Below are positions 9,108 through 18,684 of a stretch of 64,000 nucleotides of DNA, piece by piece. This DNA comes from CAWJPY01 sp963844865 (lineage in GTDB: Bacteria; Acidobacteriota; Thermoanaerobaculia; Thermoanaerobaculales; Sulfomarinibacteraceae): NCBI GenBank assembly GCA_963844865.1, contig CAWJPY010000006.1:248001-312000 (forward strand). Reading direction: 5' to 3'. Under the pieces are notes generated by a model. The model made no database searches and was not told where the DNA came from. It saw nothing but the letters and a program-made list of their open reading frames with translations. The first letter of the stretch is position 1. Each line of letters starts with the position of its first letter. Both the position numbers and the translations under genes were made by a program.

Positions 9108-9285
9108 GGCGTGCCTCCCTTCAGGACCAACGTCTGGGGACACCACGGGCTTCCTGGGTCGCGACGACCCCGGCGCCGCGTCGACAGCGCCCTCCTGGAC
9201 CCTTGCGCAGCCTGGTTGCGTTCGCCGCCGGCATCCGAGTGGGGGCGGTGGCCGCCCATGGGCAGCGACCACCCGCAATACTGCT

Positions 9286-10427
9286 ATGTTTCGAGTCGTG
9301 GAAACTCCCTCCGAGGCGACGCGCAGGGCCTCCCCCGCCAGGTGCGACCGGCGAGGGACCTCCACCGCGGTTCTGGTGCTCGCGGTGCTGCTGGCTGCCG
9401 GTGCTGTGCTCGGCCAGGAGGCACCGACGCCCGCCACCGACGCCACAGTGACCCCAAGCGGCGCATCCACCCCTCCGGCAGCGAACGCCACGGACGAGAA
9501 CGCCCCCCATCCGGCGATGATCCCTGTGCCCCTCCGGAGCACCCCGCCGGCTCCTGGCTGGACCGTTTCAACCGCTCCCTGGACGCCACGGTCTGTTCAT
9601 CCGCGGTCTGGTTCGACTCCTTCTTCGGTGACCGCCACGCCGTGGAGGAGTACCGCTCGACCGGGGGCCTCGTGTCGATGCACCTCTACGAGACCGCCTA
9701 TGACGGGTTCGAGGCCCGGTTCTCTTTCCGGGCCCACTACGCGCTGCCGAACCTGGACAACCGCGTCGACGCCTTCATCGGCCGCCAGACCCGCGACGAG
9801 TACCTCACCGACACCGCGGACACCTCCGGCTCCGGCAACCCCTACCTGGGGCTCGATCAGGAGGAGAGGATGCTGGTGGGGCTGGGCTGGAACCCGACCG
9901 GCCGTCACGACAACAGCTTCCGGGTGAGCGCCGGCGTCCAGCTCGGCCTTCCCATGAACCCCTACGTCCAGGCACGCCACCGGGTCCTGCGGCCGCTGGG
10001 CGCCCACAGCCAGTTCCACTGGCGCCAGACCATGTTCTGGGAGCGCGAGGACCACCTCGGCACCACCACACGCCTCGACGTCGAGCGCCGCCTGGGCGGC
10101 TCCCTCCTGCTGCGCTGGTCGGGCACCGGCACCTTCTCCGGGGGGTCGGACGGCGTCGACTGGTGGACCCACGTGACCCTGTTCCAGAGCCTCAGCCCGC
10201 GGCGCGCCCTGGCCTACACGGTGTGGGACTCCGGCGCCACCGAGCGGGAGGTCCCGGTCACCGAGTACGGCGTGCGCATCACCTACCGCCAGCGGGTAGC
10301 GCGGGACTGGCTGTTCGCCGACGTCGGCCCCATCCTGTCCTGGCCCCGGAACCACCAGGAGGAGCCCCGGGCGCCGTCGTGGGGCGCCGTGGCGGGCATC
10401 GAGATGCAGTTCGGTACCTGGCGGTGA
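9286..10427 (+). CDS. Putative outer-membrane protein, one frameshift
   Basis: Starts at ATG 9286 with a signal peptide after a charged leader (STAVLVLAVLLAAGAVLG, then QEAPTP). A Pro/Thr/Ala-rich linker follows, then a roughly 290-residue beta-rich domain with many aromatic residues (WFDSFFGDRHAVEEYR, LGLDQEERMLVGLGW, WWTHVTLFQSL) ending in MQFGTWR. The signal-peptide frame and the mature frame differ by one base; the break lies between about 9520 and 9555 and fits a single missing base. I recognise no named family. The strand pattern and signal suggest an outer-membrane barrel. The gene is 76 bases upstream of the histidine kinase. Confidence 0.55.
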
Positions 10428-10503
10428 GCGAGCCGTTCGGTAAGCTGAGCACCCGCCGCCGCCGGGATACAATGGCGGCCTCCGTGCGTGGAGGCTCAGC
10501 GAG

Positions 10504-13040
10504 GTGCCAACACGGGAGACCAATGCCGACAGCACCGGCCGTGAGGCGGTGGGGATCCGCCTGTTCGCCGCGCCGGGCGAGCTCAACAGCAGGCTCGCCG
10601 AGGACACCGTGCGACGGCTCCTGGACGAGCGCCATGCGGATCCCGGTGACCTCGAGGTCATCGACGCCCTGTCCGACCCGTCCGTCGCCACCACCGTCGG
10701 CGTGACGGTGCTGCCGACCCTGGTGGTGGGCACCCCAGCCGGGCCATGCCTCATTCCGGGCAGCCTGAAGGACGACACGGCGGTGGCGGATGCCCTGGCG
10801 GGGGGACGGTCCCCGGCACCCGCCACGGACGCCGGCCTCCTCCTCGACACGCTCCTCCGGGGCGAGATCGACGCCGTCCTCGGCGACGACGGCCCGCTGC
10901 TCATGCGCCCCCTGGCCGAGGAAGGGTCCCTGCGGGAGAGCCGGCGGCGCCTGGAGACGTTGGCCCGCGCCACCTTCGAAGGCGTCGCCATCACCGAGCA
11001 GGGCCGCTACCTGGACGTCAACCCGCAGATGGCGGAGATGTTCGGCTACCAGCCCGACGAGATCGCCGGAATGGAGGTGGCGACGCTGATCGCGCCCGAG
11101 GACCGGGAGCGCGTGATGGCCATGGTGATGCGCGGCGTCGAGGGCTTCGTGGAGTTCCGCGCTCGGCGCAAGGACGGCAGCACGTTCTCCGCCGAGTCCC
11201 AGAGCCGCATACTCGTCCACGAGGACCGCCAGATCAGGGTCTCGGCGATCCGCGACGTGACCGCCCGCAAGACCGCCGAGCGGGAGCGGGAGCGACTGCT
11301 CTTCCAGATGCGCGGCATCATCGCCAGCATGAACGAGGGCCTGGTGATCGCCGACGCCAGCGGCCACGTCCTGGAGATGAACCCGGCGGCCCTGGCCCTG
11401 CACGGCTTCAGCTCCGCAGAGCAGGTGCGCCGCCACGTCGCCGACTTCGCCGACACCTTCGAGCTCTTCGACCTGGAGGGCGAGCCCCTGCCCGTCGACC
11501 GCTGGCCCCTGGCGCGCGTCCTCAATGGTGAGACCTTCAGCGAGGTACGACGTCCGCGTCCGTCGCAAGGACAGCGGCGAGGAGTGGTTCGGCCGCTACG
11601 GCGGCACCGCCGTGCCCGACCGGGACGGCAACCTCGCCCTGGGGATCGTCACCCTGCGCGACGTCACCCATCACATCCGGACCGAGGAGGCCCTCCGCCG
11701 TGCCCGCGACGAGCTGGAGCAGACGGTGGAGGAGCGGACGGCGGACCTGGGCAGGCTCAACCTCATCCTGCAGATGATCATCGACTGCAACGAGGCCATC
11801 GTGAGGGCGGGAACCGAGCAGGAGCTCCTGGAGGAGGTGTGCCGCATCGTGGTGGGCATCGGCGGCTACCGCATGGCGTGGGTGGGGATGGTGGAGCACG
11901 ACGAGGCGCACACGGTGCGCCCGGTCGCCTCCGTCGGCTTCGACGACGGCTACCTGTCTCGGATCCGGATCTCCTGGGCCGACGAGGAGGTCGGGCGCGG
12001 CCCCACCGGCACAGCCATCCGCACCGGCAGGAGCACGGTCGGCGGTGATTTCCTGCACGACGAGGAGCTCGCTCCCTGGCGCGAGGCGGCCCTCGAGCGC
12101 GGATTCCGTTCGTCGGTCTCCATGCCTCTGAGGAACGGAGACGCTGTGTTCGGGTCGCTCACGCTGTACGCCTCCGAGCCCAACGCCTTCGACGGTGAGC
12201 GCGTGCGGGTGCTGGAGGAGCTGGCGGAGGACCTGGCCTTCGGCATCACCGCGCTGCGAACCCAGGCCGAGAGGGACGAGGCGAGGCGAGCGGCCGAGGA
12301 GCGGGCCAAGCAGCTCCAGGCCCTGACCCTGCAGCTGGGCCGGGCGGAGCAGGAGGAGCGCCGACGCCTGGCGAGGCTGCTCCACGATCACCTGCAGCAG
12401 CTCCTGGTGGCGGCCCGATTCGGCGTCAACGCCATCCAGCAGCGGACCCCTGGCGACGCCGTGCGCACCATCGCGGACCAGGTGGTGCAGGCCCTCGACG
12501 ACGCCGTGCAGGCGGCGCGCTCGCTGACGGCGGAGCTGAGCCCCACGGTGCTGCACGAGCGAGGGCTCGGCGCCGGGCTGCGAGTGGCTCGCAGACCAGT
12601 TCCGCGCCAAGCACGGCCTCACGGTGGAGGTGACCGCCGAGGAGGAGGCCGAGCCCGCTGCGGAGGAGGTCAGGGTCTTCCTCTACGAGTCGGTGCGCGA
12701 GCTGCTGTTCAACGTCGTCAAGCACGCCGGCGTGGACCGGGCCGATGTCCGCACCGCCGTCCTGGGCGACGGACGGATCGAGATCACGGTCCGGGACGAG
12801 GGCGCAGGCTTCGATCCCGCGCGGCTCGGGGGGACCGGCGAGGGAGGCACAGGGTTCGGGCTGTTCGGGATCCGCGAACGGCTCGGCTTCTTGAGCGGTG
12901 AGATGGAGATCGACAGCGCCCCCGGGCGGGGCAGTCGCTTCATCCTGCGGGCGCCGCTCGCCGTCGAACGGGCCGCGGGCGAACCCGAGCGGCGGAAGGA
13001 AACGCGGCGGCGCGGAGACGCCCACCCGTCCGAAGACTGA
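10504..13040 (+). CDS. KaiB-like/PAS/PAS/GAF sensor histidine kinase (HisKA_3), two frameshifts
   Basis: About 844 residues once two extra bases are removed (near 11545 and 12581; the total length then divides exactly by three). GTG start with GGAGG 9 bases upstream. Order of domains: a KaiB/SasA-N-like thioredoxin fold (about 17-100, with VIDALSDPSVA and TVLPTLVV), PAS (about 151-265), PAS (about 267-395), GAF (about 419-585), HisKA_3 dimerisation box EERRRLARLLHDHLQQLL with phosphoacceptor H627, and an HATPase domain (FNVVKHAGVDRADV, DEGAGFDP, GFGLFGIRERL). No membrane segment, so a cytoplasmic sensor. HisKA_3 kinases usually pair with LuxR/NarL regulators; none lies beside it. Confidence 0.85.
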
Positions 13041-13044
13041 ACGC

Positions 13045-13316
13045 AGGAAAGAGGCGGCGCCAGGCACCCTCTCGGACGAAGCGATCCGCGTGCCGTCGAA
13101 TCAAGACGGGGTGCCAGGCACCGTCTCTGGTGCTCCCGAAGCCCCTCGCGTCGGCCCCTCCCTCGGGCGTGCCACTCCTGATGATTTTCGGGGGCGGGAC
13201 ATCGACGTGCAGCGGGGCGTGGGGTCCGAGGATCATCAAGAGTGGCAACCGCGGGGAAGGCGTCGACAGAAGGGCCCGCCCCGAAACGCGTCACTTCGGG
13301 TAGGTCGGAGCGGTGT
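13045..13316. repeat. Third, diverged copy of the dispersed repeat element
   Basis: The gap between the kinase and the potassium channel repeats the order of motifs seen at 7.7-8.15 kb: GCGCCAGGCACC, TCGAATCAAGACGGGG, GTGCCAGGCACC, TCTGGTGCTCCCGAAGC and GGGCGTGCCACT. It also has a strong inverted pair: TGCCACTCCTGATGAT matches the complement of ATCATCAAGAGTGGCA 60 bases later at 15 of 16 positions. No gene is seen in this stretch. Confidence 0.7.
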
Positions 13317-13319
13317 CGC

Positions 13320-14519
13320 TCACTTCGGCGCGTCGGGCTCGATCCGGCTCAGCTCCACGTCCAGGAGATCCTGGAACTCGGCCGGGATCTCGCCCCCTTC
13401 CACCAGGTTGGCGAGGAGTCGGCTGCCCACCGCCACGGGGGCGAAGACCACGTCGGCGCGGGCGAGCTTGAGGCGCCGGATCGAGCGGGTAGAGTTGGCC
13501 ACCGCCAGCACCTTGATGTGCGGGTTCTGCTCCTTGGCGGCCAGGCAGATGAAGGCGTTCTCGCCGTCGTCCTCGCGGGCGGCGATGAGCATGGTGGCGT
13601 CGTCGATGCACGCCTGCTCCAGCACCTCCTCCTCGCTGGGGTCGATCCCCTCCACCTGCTGGTCGGGGTACGGCGCGTCCACGCCCGGAGCGGTGATCTG
13701 CACGAACGAGATGTTGCGGCTCTGGAGCTCGCGGGCGGTGTCCCGCGCGATGGCGCCGTCGCCGACCAGGATCACGTGGTGCGTGGGCTTCATGGGTCGC
13801 TCCTTCGTGCCGAACACCCGCTCCAGCTCGCCCGAGATGACGGGGCCCAGGGCCGAGGCCAGGGCCGTGGCGAAGATGCTGAGGCCGACCACCAGGAGCG
13901 ACACGGCGAACATCCGGCTCTCGACGGTGACCGGGATGATGTCGCCGTAGCCCACGGTGGACAGAGTGATGATGGTGAAGTAGAAGGCGGTGACCATGTC
14001 ACGGATAGGGGGCTTGAAGCCCGCTCCGAGCAGGTAGCTGCCGATGGTGCCGTAGGCCAGCACGGACGTCATGCCGATCAAGGAGATCAGGTAGTTGGCG
14101 AGGATGGTGTGGCGCACGAAGTGGCGGCGGAGTCCGAACAGGGTCAGGAGGATGGCGCAGGCCAGGACCAGGCCCGTGCCCCACTGGCCACGGGCCGCGT
14201 TGACCCCGACGGTGATGGCCAGGAGCAACACCGCGAAGGACCATGCCGAGCGCAGCTTCCAGAAGAGGCCGATGCCCACCAGGACGAGGGTGGCGCCCAG
14301 GAGGGTCTGGGCGTTGCTGCCGAGAATCGACAGAGAGGTGGCCACCTGGGACAGCGGCGCCACCTCGTGGAACAGCCCCCGTCCCTCGCGCATCCCGTCG
14401 AGGATGTTGACGCCCCCCGACAGCACCAACGCGACGCCCAGCGGCACCTGGGGCCACAGCGCCGCCAGCCATCGCGGCACCAGCCGCCGACGCGGCCATC
14501 GCCAGCTCCGCCCCAGCAT
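13320..14519 (-). CDS. Potassium channel with RCK (TrkA-N) domain, Kch-like
   Basis: 399 residues. Five or more hydrophobic segments occupy the first 200 residues, then the pore helix and selectivity filter TIITLSTVGYGDIIPVT. A last inner helix and a cytosolic Rossmann-like RCK domain follow (HHVILVGDGAIARDTARELQ). The segment order matches E. coli Kch, a six-helix channel gated by an RCK ring, and the length is close to its 417 residues. The filter TVGYGD indicates K+ selectivity. Function: K+ flux and membrane potential control. The gene is monocistronic on the minus strand between two repeat stretches. Confidence 0.85.
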   Translation of the reverse strand: MLGRSWRWPRRRLVPRWLAALWPQVPLGVALVLSGGVNILDGMREGRGLFHEVAPLSQVATSLSILGSNAQTLLGATLVLVGIGLFWKLRSAWSFAVLLLAITVGVNAARGQWGTGLVLACAILLTLFGLRRHFVRHTILANYLISLIGMTSVLAYGTIGSYLLGAGFKPPIRDMVTAFYFTIITLSTVGYGDIIPVTVESRMFAVSLLVVGLSIFATALASALGPVISGELERVFGTKERPMKPTHHVILVGDGAIARDTARELQSRNISFVQITAPGVDAPYPDQQVEGIDPSEEEVLEQACIDDATMLIAAREDDGENAFICLAAKEQNPHIKVLAVANSTRSIRRLKLARADVVFAPVAVGSRLLANLVEGGEIPAEFQDLLDVELSRIEPDAPK

Positions 14520-14587
14520 CTCACGCAGTTCGATGGCCAGCCTCCCCTACGCCCGGCTCCCGCGGACACGCCTCCGCCCTGTCACGC

Positions 14588-14833
14588 CGGGCATCGTTAC
14601 GCCTCGCGCGGTGGTGTCACATGCCATGACCCGGGACCGCGCGGAGACAGTGGGACGTCCAGGAAGCCTGTCATTCTGAGCGAGGGTCGGTCCGCCGGAG
14701 CGAGTCGAAAAATCCCCCGAGAGCACCAGAGTCGCGGCGGGGAGGCGTCCCACGGGCCTTCGGGGGATGGTTCGACTCGTCCCTCGCCGCAGACGGCTCG
14801 CTCCTCGCTCACCATGACAGCACAAGGGTGTGT
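14588..14833. repeat. Dispersed repeat family 2 (GTCATTCTGAGCGAG type), copy 1
   Basis: This stretch between the potassium channel and mscS carries GCCTGTCATTCTGAGCGAG, then CCGCCGGAGCGAGTCGAA, ATCCCCCGAGAG, CCAGAGTCG, and GGTTCGACTCGT near the far end. A matching block occurs at 30039-30290, and an inverted one at 41280-41525 that extends over the same GCATCG...GGTGGTGTCAC flank. Short CATTCTGAGCGA repeats are known from many bacterial genomes. No gene is supported here. Confidence 0.75.
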
Positions 14834-15417
14834 CATTGGGTCGCGTCCACGGCCTGCGGCCCCTCAGCGTGCGCATGCCCGCTCGGCACCCGCCGGGTGA
14901 CACGTTGGAAGAAGAGGTTGTTGGGGATCACCAGGGTGCTGCCGTCCGCGTCCTCGAGCTCGGTGAACATCAGGTTGCGATCCACGACCCGCCCCTTGAA
15001 GCCGTCCGGCAGGACCTCGATGTGCTGGCCCATGGTGTAGGGCCGCCAGATCCAGATGAAGAGGGCGGCCGTGACGTTCGAGATCATGGTCCACACCGCC
15101 AGCATCCCCACCCCGATCACGGCCAGGAGGCTGGCGAGCATGGCCCACACGCCGCTGACGTTGACGCCCCAGGTGTGGAGGACCACCAGCAGCAGCACCG
15201 TCCACAGGGACGCCACCACGACCTTGCGCACCGTGCGCGTCACCTGCTCGGACAGCTTCAGGTGACGGGTTCGGCGGTAAAGCGCCCGGTCCAGCAGGCG
15301 GACCACCAGCCAGATCGCGAGCCCCCCTCCCACGAGCAGCGCGATCCCAGGCAGCATCTCCGCGAATGGCCGCTGGAAGAGGGACAGCATGGTGGTGGAG
15401 GTGGGCGGCTTGGTCAT
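14833..15417 (-). CDS. Small mechanosensitive channel (MscS family)
   Basis: 194 residues from ATG 15417, which overlaps the glk stop (ATGA). Three hydrophobic helices (about 17-36, 60-78, 84-110) are followed by the MscS beta domain: IRPYTMGQHI-like (WRPYTMGQHIEVL), GRVVDRNLMFTEL and VIPNNLFFQRV. The pore helix resembles family members (VSGVWAMLASLLAVIGVGML). It lacks the large C-terminal cage domain of MscS and is shorter than E. coli MscS, as in many minimal members. Translational coupling to a sugar-phosphate operon suggests turgor relief when sugar phosphates build up, but that is inference. Confidence 0.8.
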   Translation of the reverse strand: MTKPPTSTTMLSLFQRPFAEMLPGIALLVGGGLAIWLVVRLLDRALYRRTRHLKLSEQVTRTVRKVVVASLWTVLLLVVLHTWGVNVSGVWAMLASLLAVIGVGMLAVWTMISNVTAALFIWIWRPYTMGQHIEVLPDGFKGRVVDRNLMFTELEDADGSTLVIPNNLFFQRVTRRVPSGHAHAEGPQAVDATQ

Positions 15418-16403
15418 GCTTCTTCCCGATCTCGGAGCGCCGCCGCGGCGGCACCGATCAGGCCGATCTCCGAGTTGACGATGACCCACACCGGCAGGGG
15501 CTCCACCAGGGAGGAGAGCCGCCCCTTGGCCTCAAACGCCGCCACGAAGGTCCCGTCACGGAGCTTGTCCAGGATCTGGGGCGCGATCCCTCCGGCGATG
15601 TACACGCCCGCGCCGGCACGGACCGTCAACGCCAGGTCGCCGGCCGCGGCGCCCAGCACCTCGGCGAAGACATCCAACGCTTTCACAGACAGGGGGTCAT
15701 CGCCGGCCAGGCCGTGGCGGGAGATGACCTCGCCCGGGTCGCCGTCGAGGATCTCGGAGCGCACGTCGGGTCGTTCGCATGCGAACCCGTCCACCACCAG
15801 GAACTCGTAGATGTTGGCGAGGCCGGGGCCCGAGGCCACGCGCTCCAACGAGACATGGCCGAAGCGCTGGGCCAGGTGCTTGACCAGCCGCCACTGGAGC
15901 TCGTTGGAGGCCGCCAGGTCGGTGTGGCCCCCCTCCGAGCTCACCACCCGGTACCGTCCCTCGATCCACACCAGCATGCCCTGGCCGAGGCCCGTGCCGG
16001 CTCCGATCACCGCGATGGGCGCGTGCTCCCGCGCCTCGCCCTCCTTGAGCTGCACCAGGTCGTCGGCCCCGAGGCGTGGGATGGCGTGGCCCACGCAGTC
16101 GAAGTCGTTGATCAGCCTCGTGTCGGCGATGCCGATCTCGTCACCGAAGGTCGCGGCGTCGATCTCCCAGTCCAGGTTGGTGAGCTTGCACACGCCGTCC
16201 GCGATGGGGCAGGCGAGCCCGAAGGAGGCGTGCTCCACGGTCTCACCGAGGCCGCCAAGGAACTCCCGCACGATGGGTGCGAGCCCGTCGTAGGCGCTCG
16301 AGTCGTAGCGTTGCTCCGCCTCGAAGCTCCAGCCCTCGTCGTCGATGTCGACCAGGGCGAGCCGGGCGTGGGTCCCACCGATGTCCCCCGCCAACACCTT
16401 CAT
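15414..16403 (-). CDS. glk: Glucokinase
   Basis: 329 residues. The N terminus MKVLAGDIGGTHARLAL is the phosphate-1 motif of bacterial glucokinases. IGAGTGLGQGMLV forms the second ATP-binding segment, LTNLDWEID fits the sugar-binding region, and SEGGHTDLA is a typical Glk motif. It phosphorylates glucose to glucose 6-phosphate with ATP (EC 2.7.1.2). ATG at 16403 overlaps the pgl stop by 4 bases, so it is translated with the pentose-phosphate genes upstream. Its product is the substrate of Zwf in the same operon. Confidence 0.92.
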   Translation of the reverse strand: MKVLAGDIGGTHARLALVDIDDEGWSFEAEQRYDSSAYDGLAPIVREFLGGLGETVEHASFGLACPIADGVCKLTNLDWEIDAATFGDEIGIADTRLINDFDCVGHAIPRLGADDLVQLKEGEAREHAPIAVIGAGTGLGQGMLVWIEGRYRVVSSEGGHTDLAASNELQWRLVKHLAQRFGHVSLERVASGPGLANIYEFLVVDGFACERPDVRSEILDGDPGEVISRHGLAGDDPLSVKALDVFAEVLGAAAGDLALTVRAGAGVYIAGGIAPQILDKLRDGTFVAAFEAKGRLSSLVEPLPVWVIVNSEIGLIGAAAAALRDREEA

Positions 16404-17125
16404 GTCCGCCCCCTCTCGAGCTCGGCCGCCGCCCCTCGATCCACGACCCAGATGCCCCCGCGCGCGAGCTGGACGGGGCAGGACGGCGGGTCATACGGTC
16501 CCTCCAGGCAGCGCGCCACCGCCTCCGCCTTGGCGGCGCCCGCGGCCATCACCAGGGTCTGCCCCGCGCCGGTGATGACCGGCGGCGTCACCGTGATCCG
16601 CCGCGGGGGAGGCTTCGGCCCCACCACCGGCACCACCCGGCGCCGGCGCTCCGCCAGGAGCGGCGAGCCGGGGAACAGGGAGGCGCAGTGCCCGTCCTCG
16701 CCGATACCGAGCAGGACCAGGTCGAGGCGCCGGGGCAGCAGGGCGGCGTAGTCCTCGGCCGCGGCCTCCAGGTCGTGGCGCTCGGCCTCCATCCGGTGCA
16801 CGCCCGCCGGCGGCTCCGGCAGGCGCTCCACGAGCGATTCCCGCGCCATCCGGTAGTTGCTCTCCTCATCCTCCGGCGGCACCGCTCGCTCGTCCCCGAA
16901 GTAGAGGCGGATGCGCCCCCACGGCAGGTCCGCGCGGCGCGCCAGCAGCTCGTAGACGGGGCGGGGCGTCGATCCTCCCGCCAACGCCAGGGACGCCTCG
17001 GCGCCTCCCTCGAGGGCGGCCGCCAGCACCCCCGCGATGGCCTCGGCAGCGGCCTGGGCAAAGCGGTCCGCCCCCACCACCAGCAGGCGCTCGGGTGCGC
17101 CCGGGGGGGGTTGCTCCGTGCTCAA
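16400..17125 (-). CDS. pgl: 6-phosphogluconolactonase
   Basis: 241 residues. The chosen start is TTG at 17125, because it overlaps the zwf stop (TTGA) and GGGAGG lies 5 bases upstream; an upstream start would run deep into zwf. Family motifs: LALAGGSTPRPVYELLA (sugar-phosphate binding), YFGDERAVPPEDEESNYRMA, and LLGIGEDGHCASLFPG carrying the active-site Asp/His. It hydrolyses 6-phosphogluconolactone made by Zwf. Length and motifs are typical of the DevB/SOL family. Confidence 0.9.
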   Translation of the reverse strand: MSTEQPPPGAPERLLVVGADRFAQAAAEAIAGVLAAALEGGAEASLALAGGSTPRPVYELLARRADLPWGRIRLYFGDERAVPPEDEESNYRMARESLVERLPEPPAGVHRMEAERHDLEAAAEDYAALLPRRLDLVLLGIGEDGHCASLFPGSPLLAERRRRVVPVVGPKPPPRRITVTPPVITGAGQTLVMAAGAAKAEAVARCLEGPYDPPSCPVQLARGGIWVVDRGAAAELERGRT

Positions 17126-18654
17126 ATCGCCTCCCAGCTCCGGCCGCCCCGGGCGATCAGCTCCTCGGCGGCGGCCGGTCCCCACGTGCCCGCCTCATAG
17201 TTCGGAAAGTCCTCCGGAGGCGTCGACCCCCAGTGCGCGATGAGCGGGTCCACGATGGACCAGGCGGCACGGATCCAGTCCGAACGGGCGAACAGGGTCT
17301 GGTCGCCCTCCATGGCGTCCAGCAGCAGCCAGGCGTAGGCCCGTGGCGGCTCCTCGACGCCGAAGGCGTCCGCATAGAGGAAGCTGGACTGCACGGGCTG
17401 GATGCGCAGGGTGGGCCCGGGCCGCTTGGCCGCGAAGGTCTGGAAGATCCCCTCCTCGGGCTGCAGCCTGAAGGCCAGCACGTTGGCGTTGAGCTCTTGG
17501 TGGGCGGAGGGGAACATGAGGTGGGGAGTGGCCTTGAAGTGGATCGAGACCTCCGTCAGCTTGCGCGCCATGCGCTTGCCGGTGCGCAGGTAGAAGGGCA
17601 CCCCCGCCCAGCGCCAGTTGTCGATGGCCAGCTCCAGGGCGGCATAGGTGGTCGTGGTGGAGCCCTCCGCGACCTCGTCTTCCTGGCGATAGCCGGCCAC
17701 GGCCTCGCCGTCGAGGGTGCCGGGACCGTACTGGCCGCGGACGCAGCGCCCCATGTCCAGGGGCGCCACGGCCTCCAGCACCTTCACCGTCTCGTCGCGC
17801 AGCGACGGGCCGTTGAAGCGCACCGGCGGCTCGATGGCGGTCATGCACAGAAGCTGCAGGAGGTGGTTCTGGACCATGTCCCGCACCACCCCCGTCGTCT
17901 CGTAGAAAGCCGCCCGTTCGCCGATGCCGAGGGACTCGGCGACGATGATCTGGACGTGGTCGATGAAGTTGCGGTTCCAGATCGGCTCGAAGCTGGGGTT
18001 GGCGAACCGGAACACCAGCATGTTCTGGACCGTCTCCTTGCCCAGGAAGTGGTCGATCCGGTACACCTGATCCTCGGCGAAGACCTCTCGGATCCCCCGG
18101 TCCAGCTCCTCGGCCGAGCCCTCGTCCTCGCCGAACGGCTTCTCGATCACCAGCCGCCGCCACCCGTCGCCGGCGGCGAGGCCGGCCTGGCCGAGGCGCG
18201 CGACGATGGTCGGGAACAGGCTCGGGGCCAGGGCGAGGTGGAAGAGCACGTTGTCGGCAAGGTCGGCGGCGGACCGGATCTCCTCCAGGCGGGCGCCGAG
18301 CCGAGCGTAGTCCTGATCGGCCGGGGCGGTGATGTCGCCCGGCTCGTAGTGGAGCCTGGACGCGAAGCGCTCCCAGGAGCCGTCGTCGAAGGCGCAGTCC
18401 CGCTCCACCGCGCCCCGCATGCGGGCGCGGAACTCCTCGTCGCTGAAGCGCGTCCTGGCCACCCCGATGACCGCGAACGGCTCGGGGAGCAGACCCTGCC
18501 GCTCGAGCTCATAGAGGGCCGGGACCAGCTCGCGCCGGGTCAGGTCGCCGGAGGCGCCGAAGATGACCAGGATGCAGGGCTCCACAGGAGGGCCCGTCCC
18601 CATGCCCGGCGCGGCCGTGCGGAAGACGTCACCATCGGTCATGGGCTCGTCCAT
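17122..18654 (-). CDS. zwf: Glucose-6-phosphate 1-dehydrogenase
   Basis: 510 residues, the normal family length. The nucleotide site is IFGASGDLTRRELVPALYEL (residues 31-50). The glucose-6-phosphate site and catalytic base are in YRIDHFLGKETVQNML, with the conserved EKPFGED before it and WAGVPFYLRTGKR towards the C terminus. It oxidises glucose 6-phosphate to 6-phosphogluconolactone and feeds NADPH to the cell. ATG at 18654; the stop overlaps the pgl start. It lies 30 bases behind tal-pgi, so it belongs to the same operon. Confidence 0.94.
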   Translation of the reverse strand: MDEPMTDGDVFRTAAPGMGTGPPVEPCILVIFGASGDLTRRELVPALYELERQGLLPEPFAVIGVARTRFSDEEFRARMRGAVERDCAFDDGSWERFASRLHYEPGDITAPADQDYARLGARLEEIRSAADLADNVLFHLALAPSLFPTIVARLGQAGLAAGDGWRRLVIEKPFGEDEGSAEELDRGIREVFAEDQVYRIDHFLGKETVQNMLVFRFANPSFEPIWNRNFIDHVQIIVAESLGIGERAAFYETTGVVRDMVQNHLLQLLCMTAIEPPVRFNGPSLRDETVKVLEAVAPLDMGRCVRGQYGPGTLDGEAVAGYRQEDEVAEGSTTTTYAALELAIDNWRWAGVPFYLRTGKRMARKLTEVSIHFKATPHLMFPSAHQELNANVLAFRLQPEEGIFQTFAAKRPGPTLRIQPVQSSFLYADAFGVEEPPRAYAWLLLDAMEGDQTLFARSDWIRAAWSIVDPLIAHWGSTPPEDFPNYEAGTWGPAAAEELIARGGRSWEAI

Positions 18655-18684
18655 CTGGCCACCGCCTCCCGGCGCGGACGGCCA

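Noticed and set aside
10504..10810. Part of a KaiABC circadian clock
   Set aside because: No kaiA or kaiC in the window and the kinase core is HisKA_3, not the SasA type.
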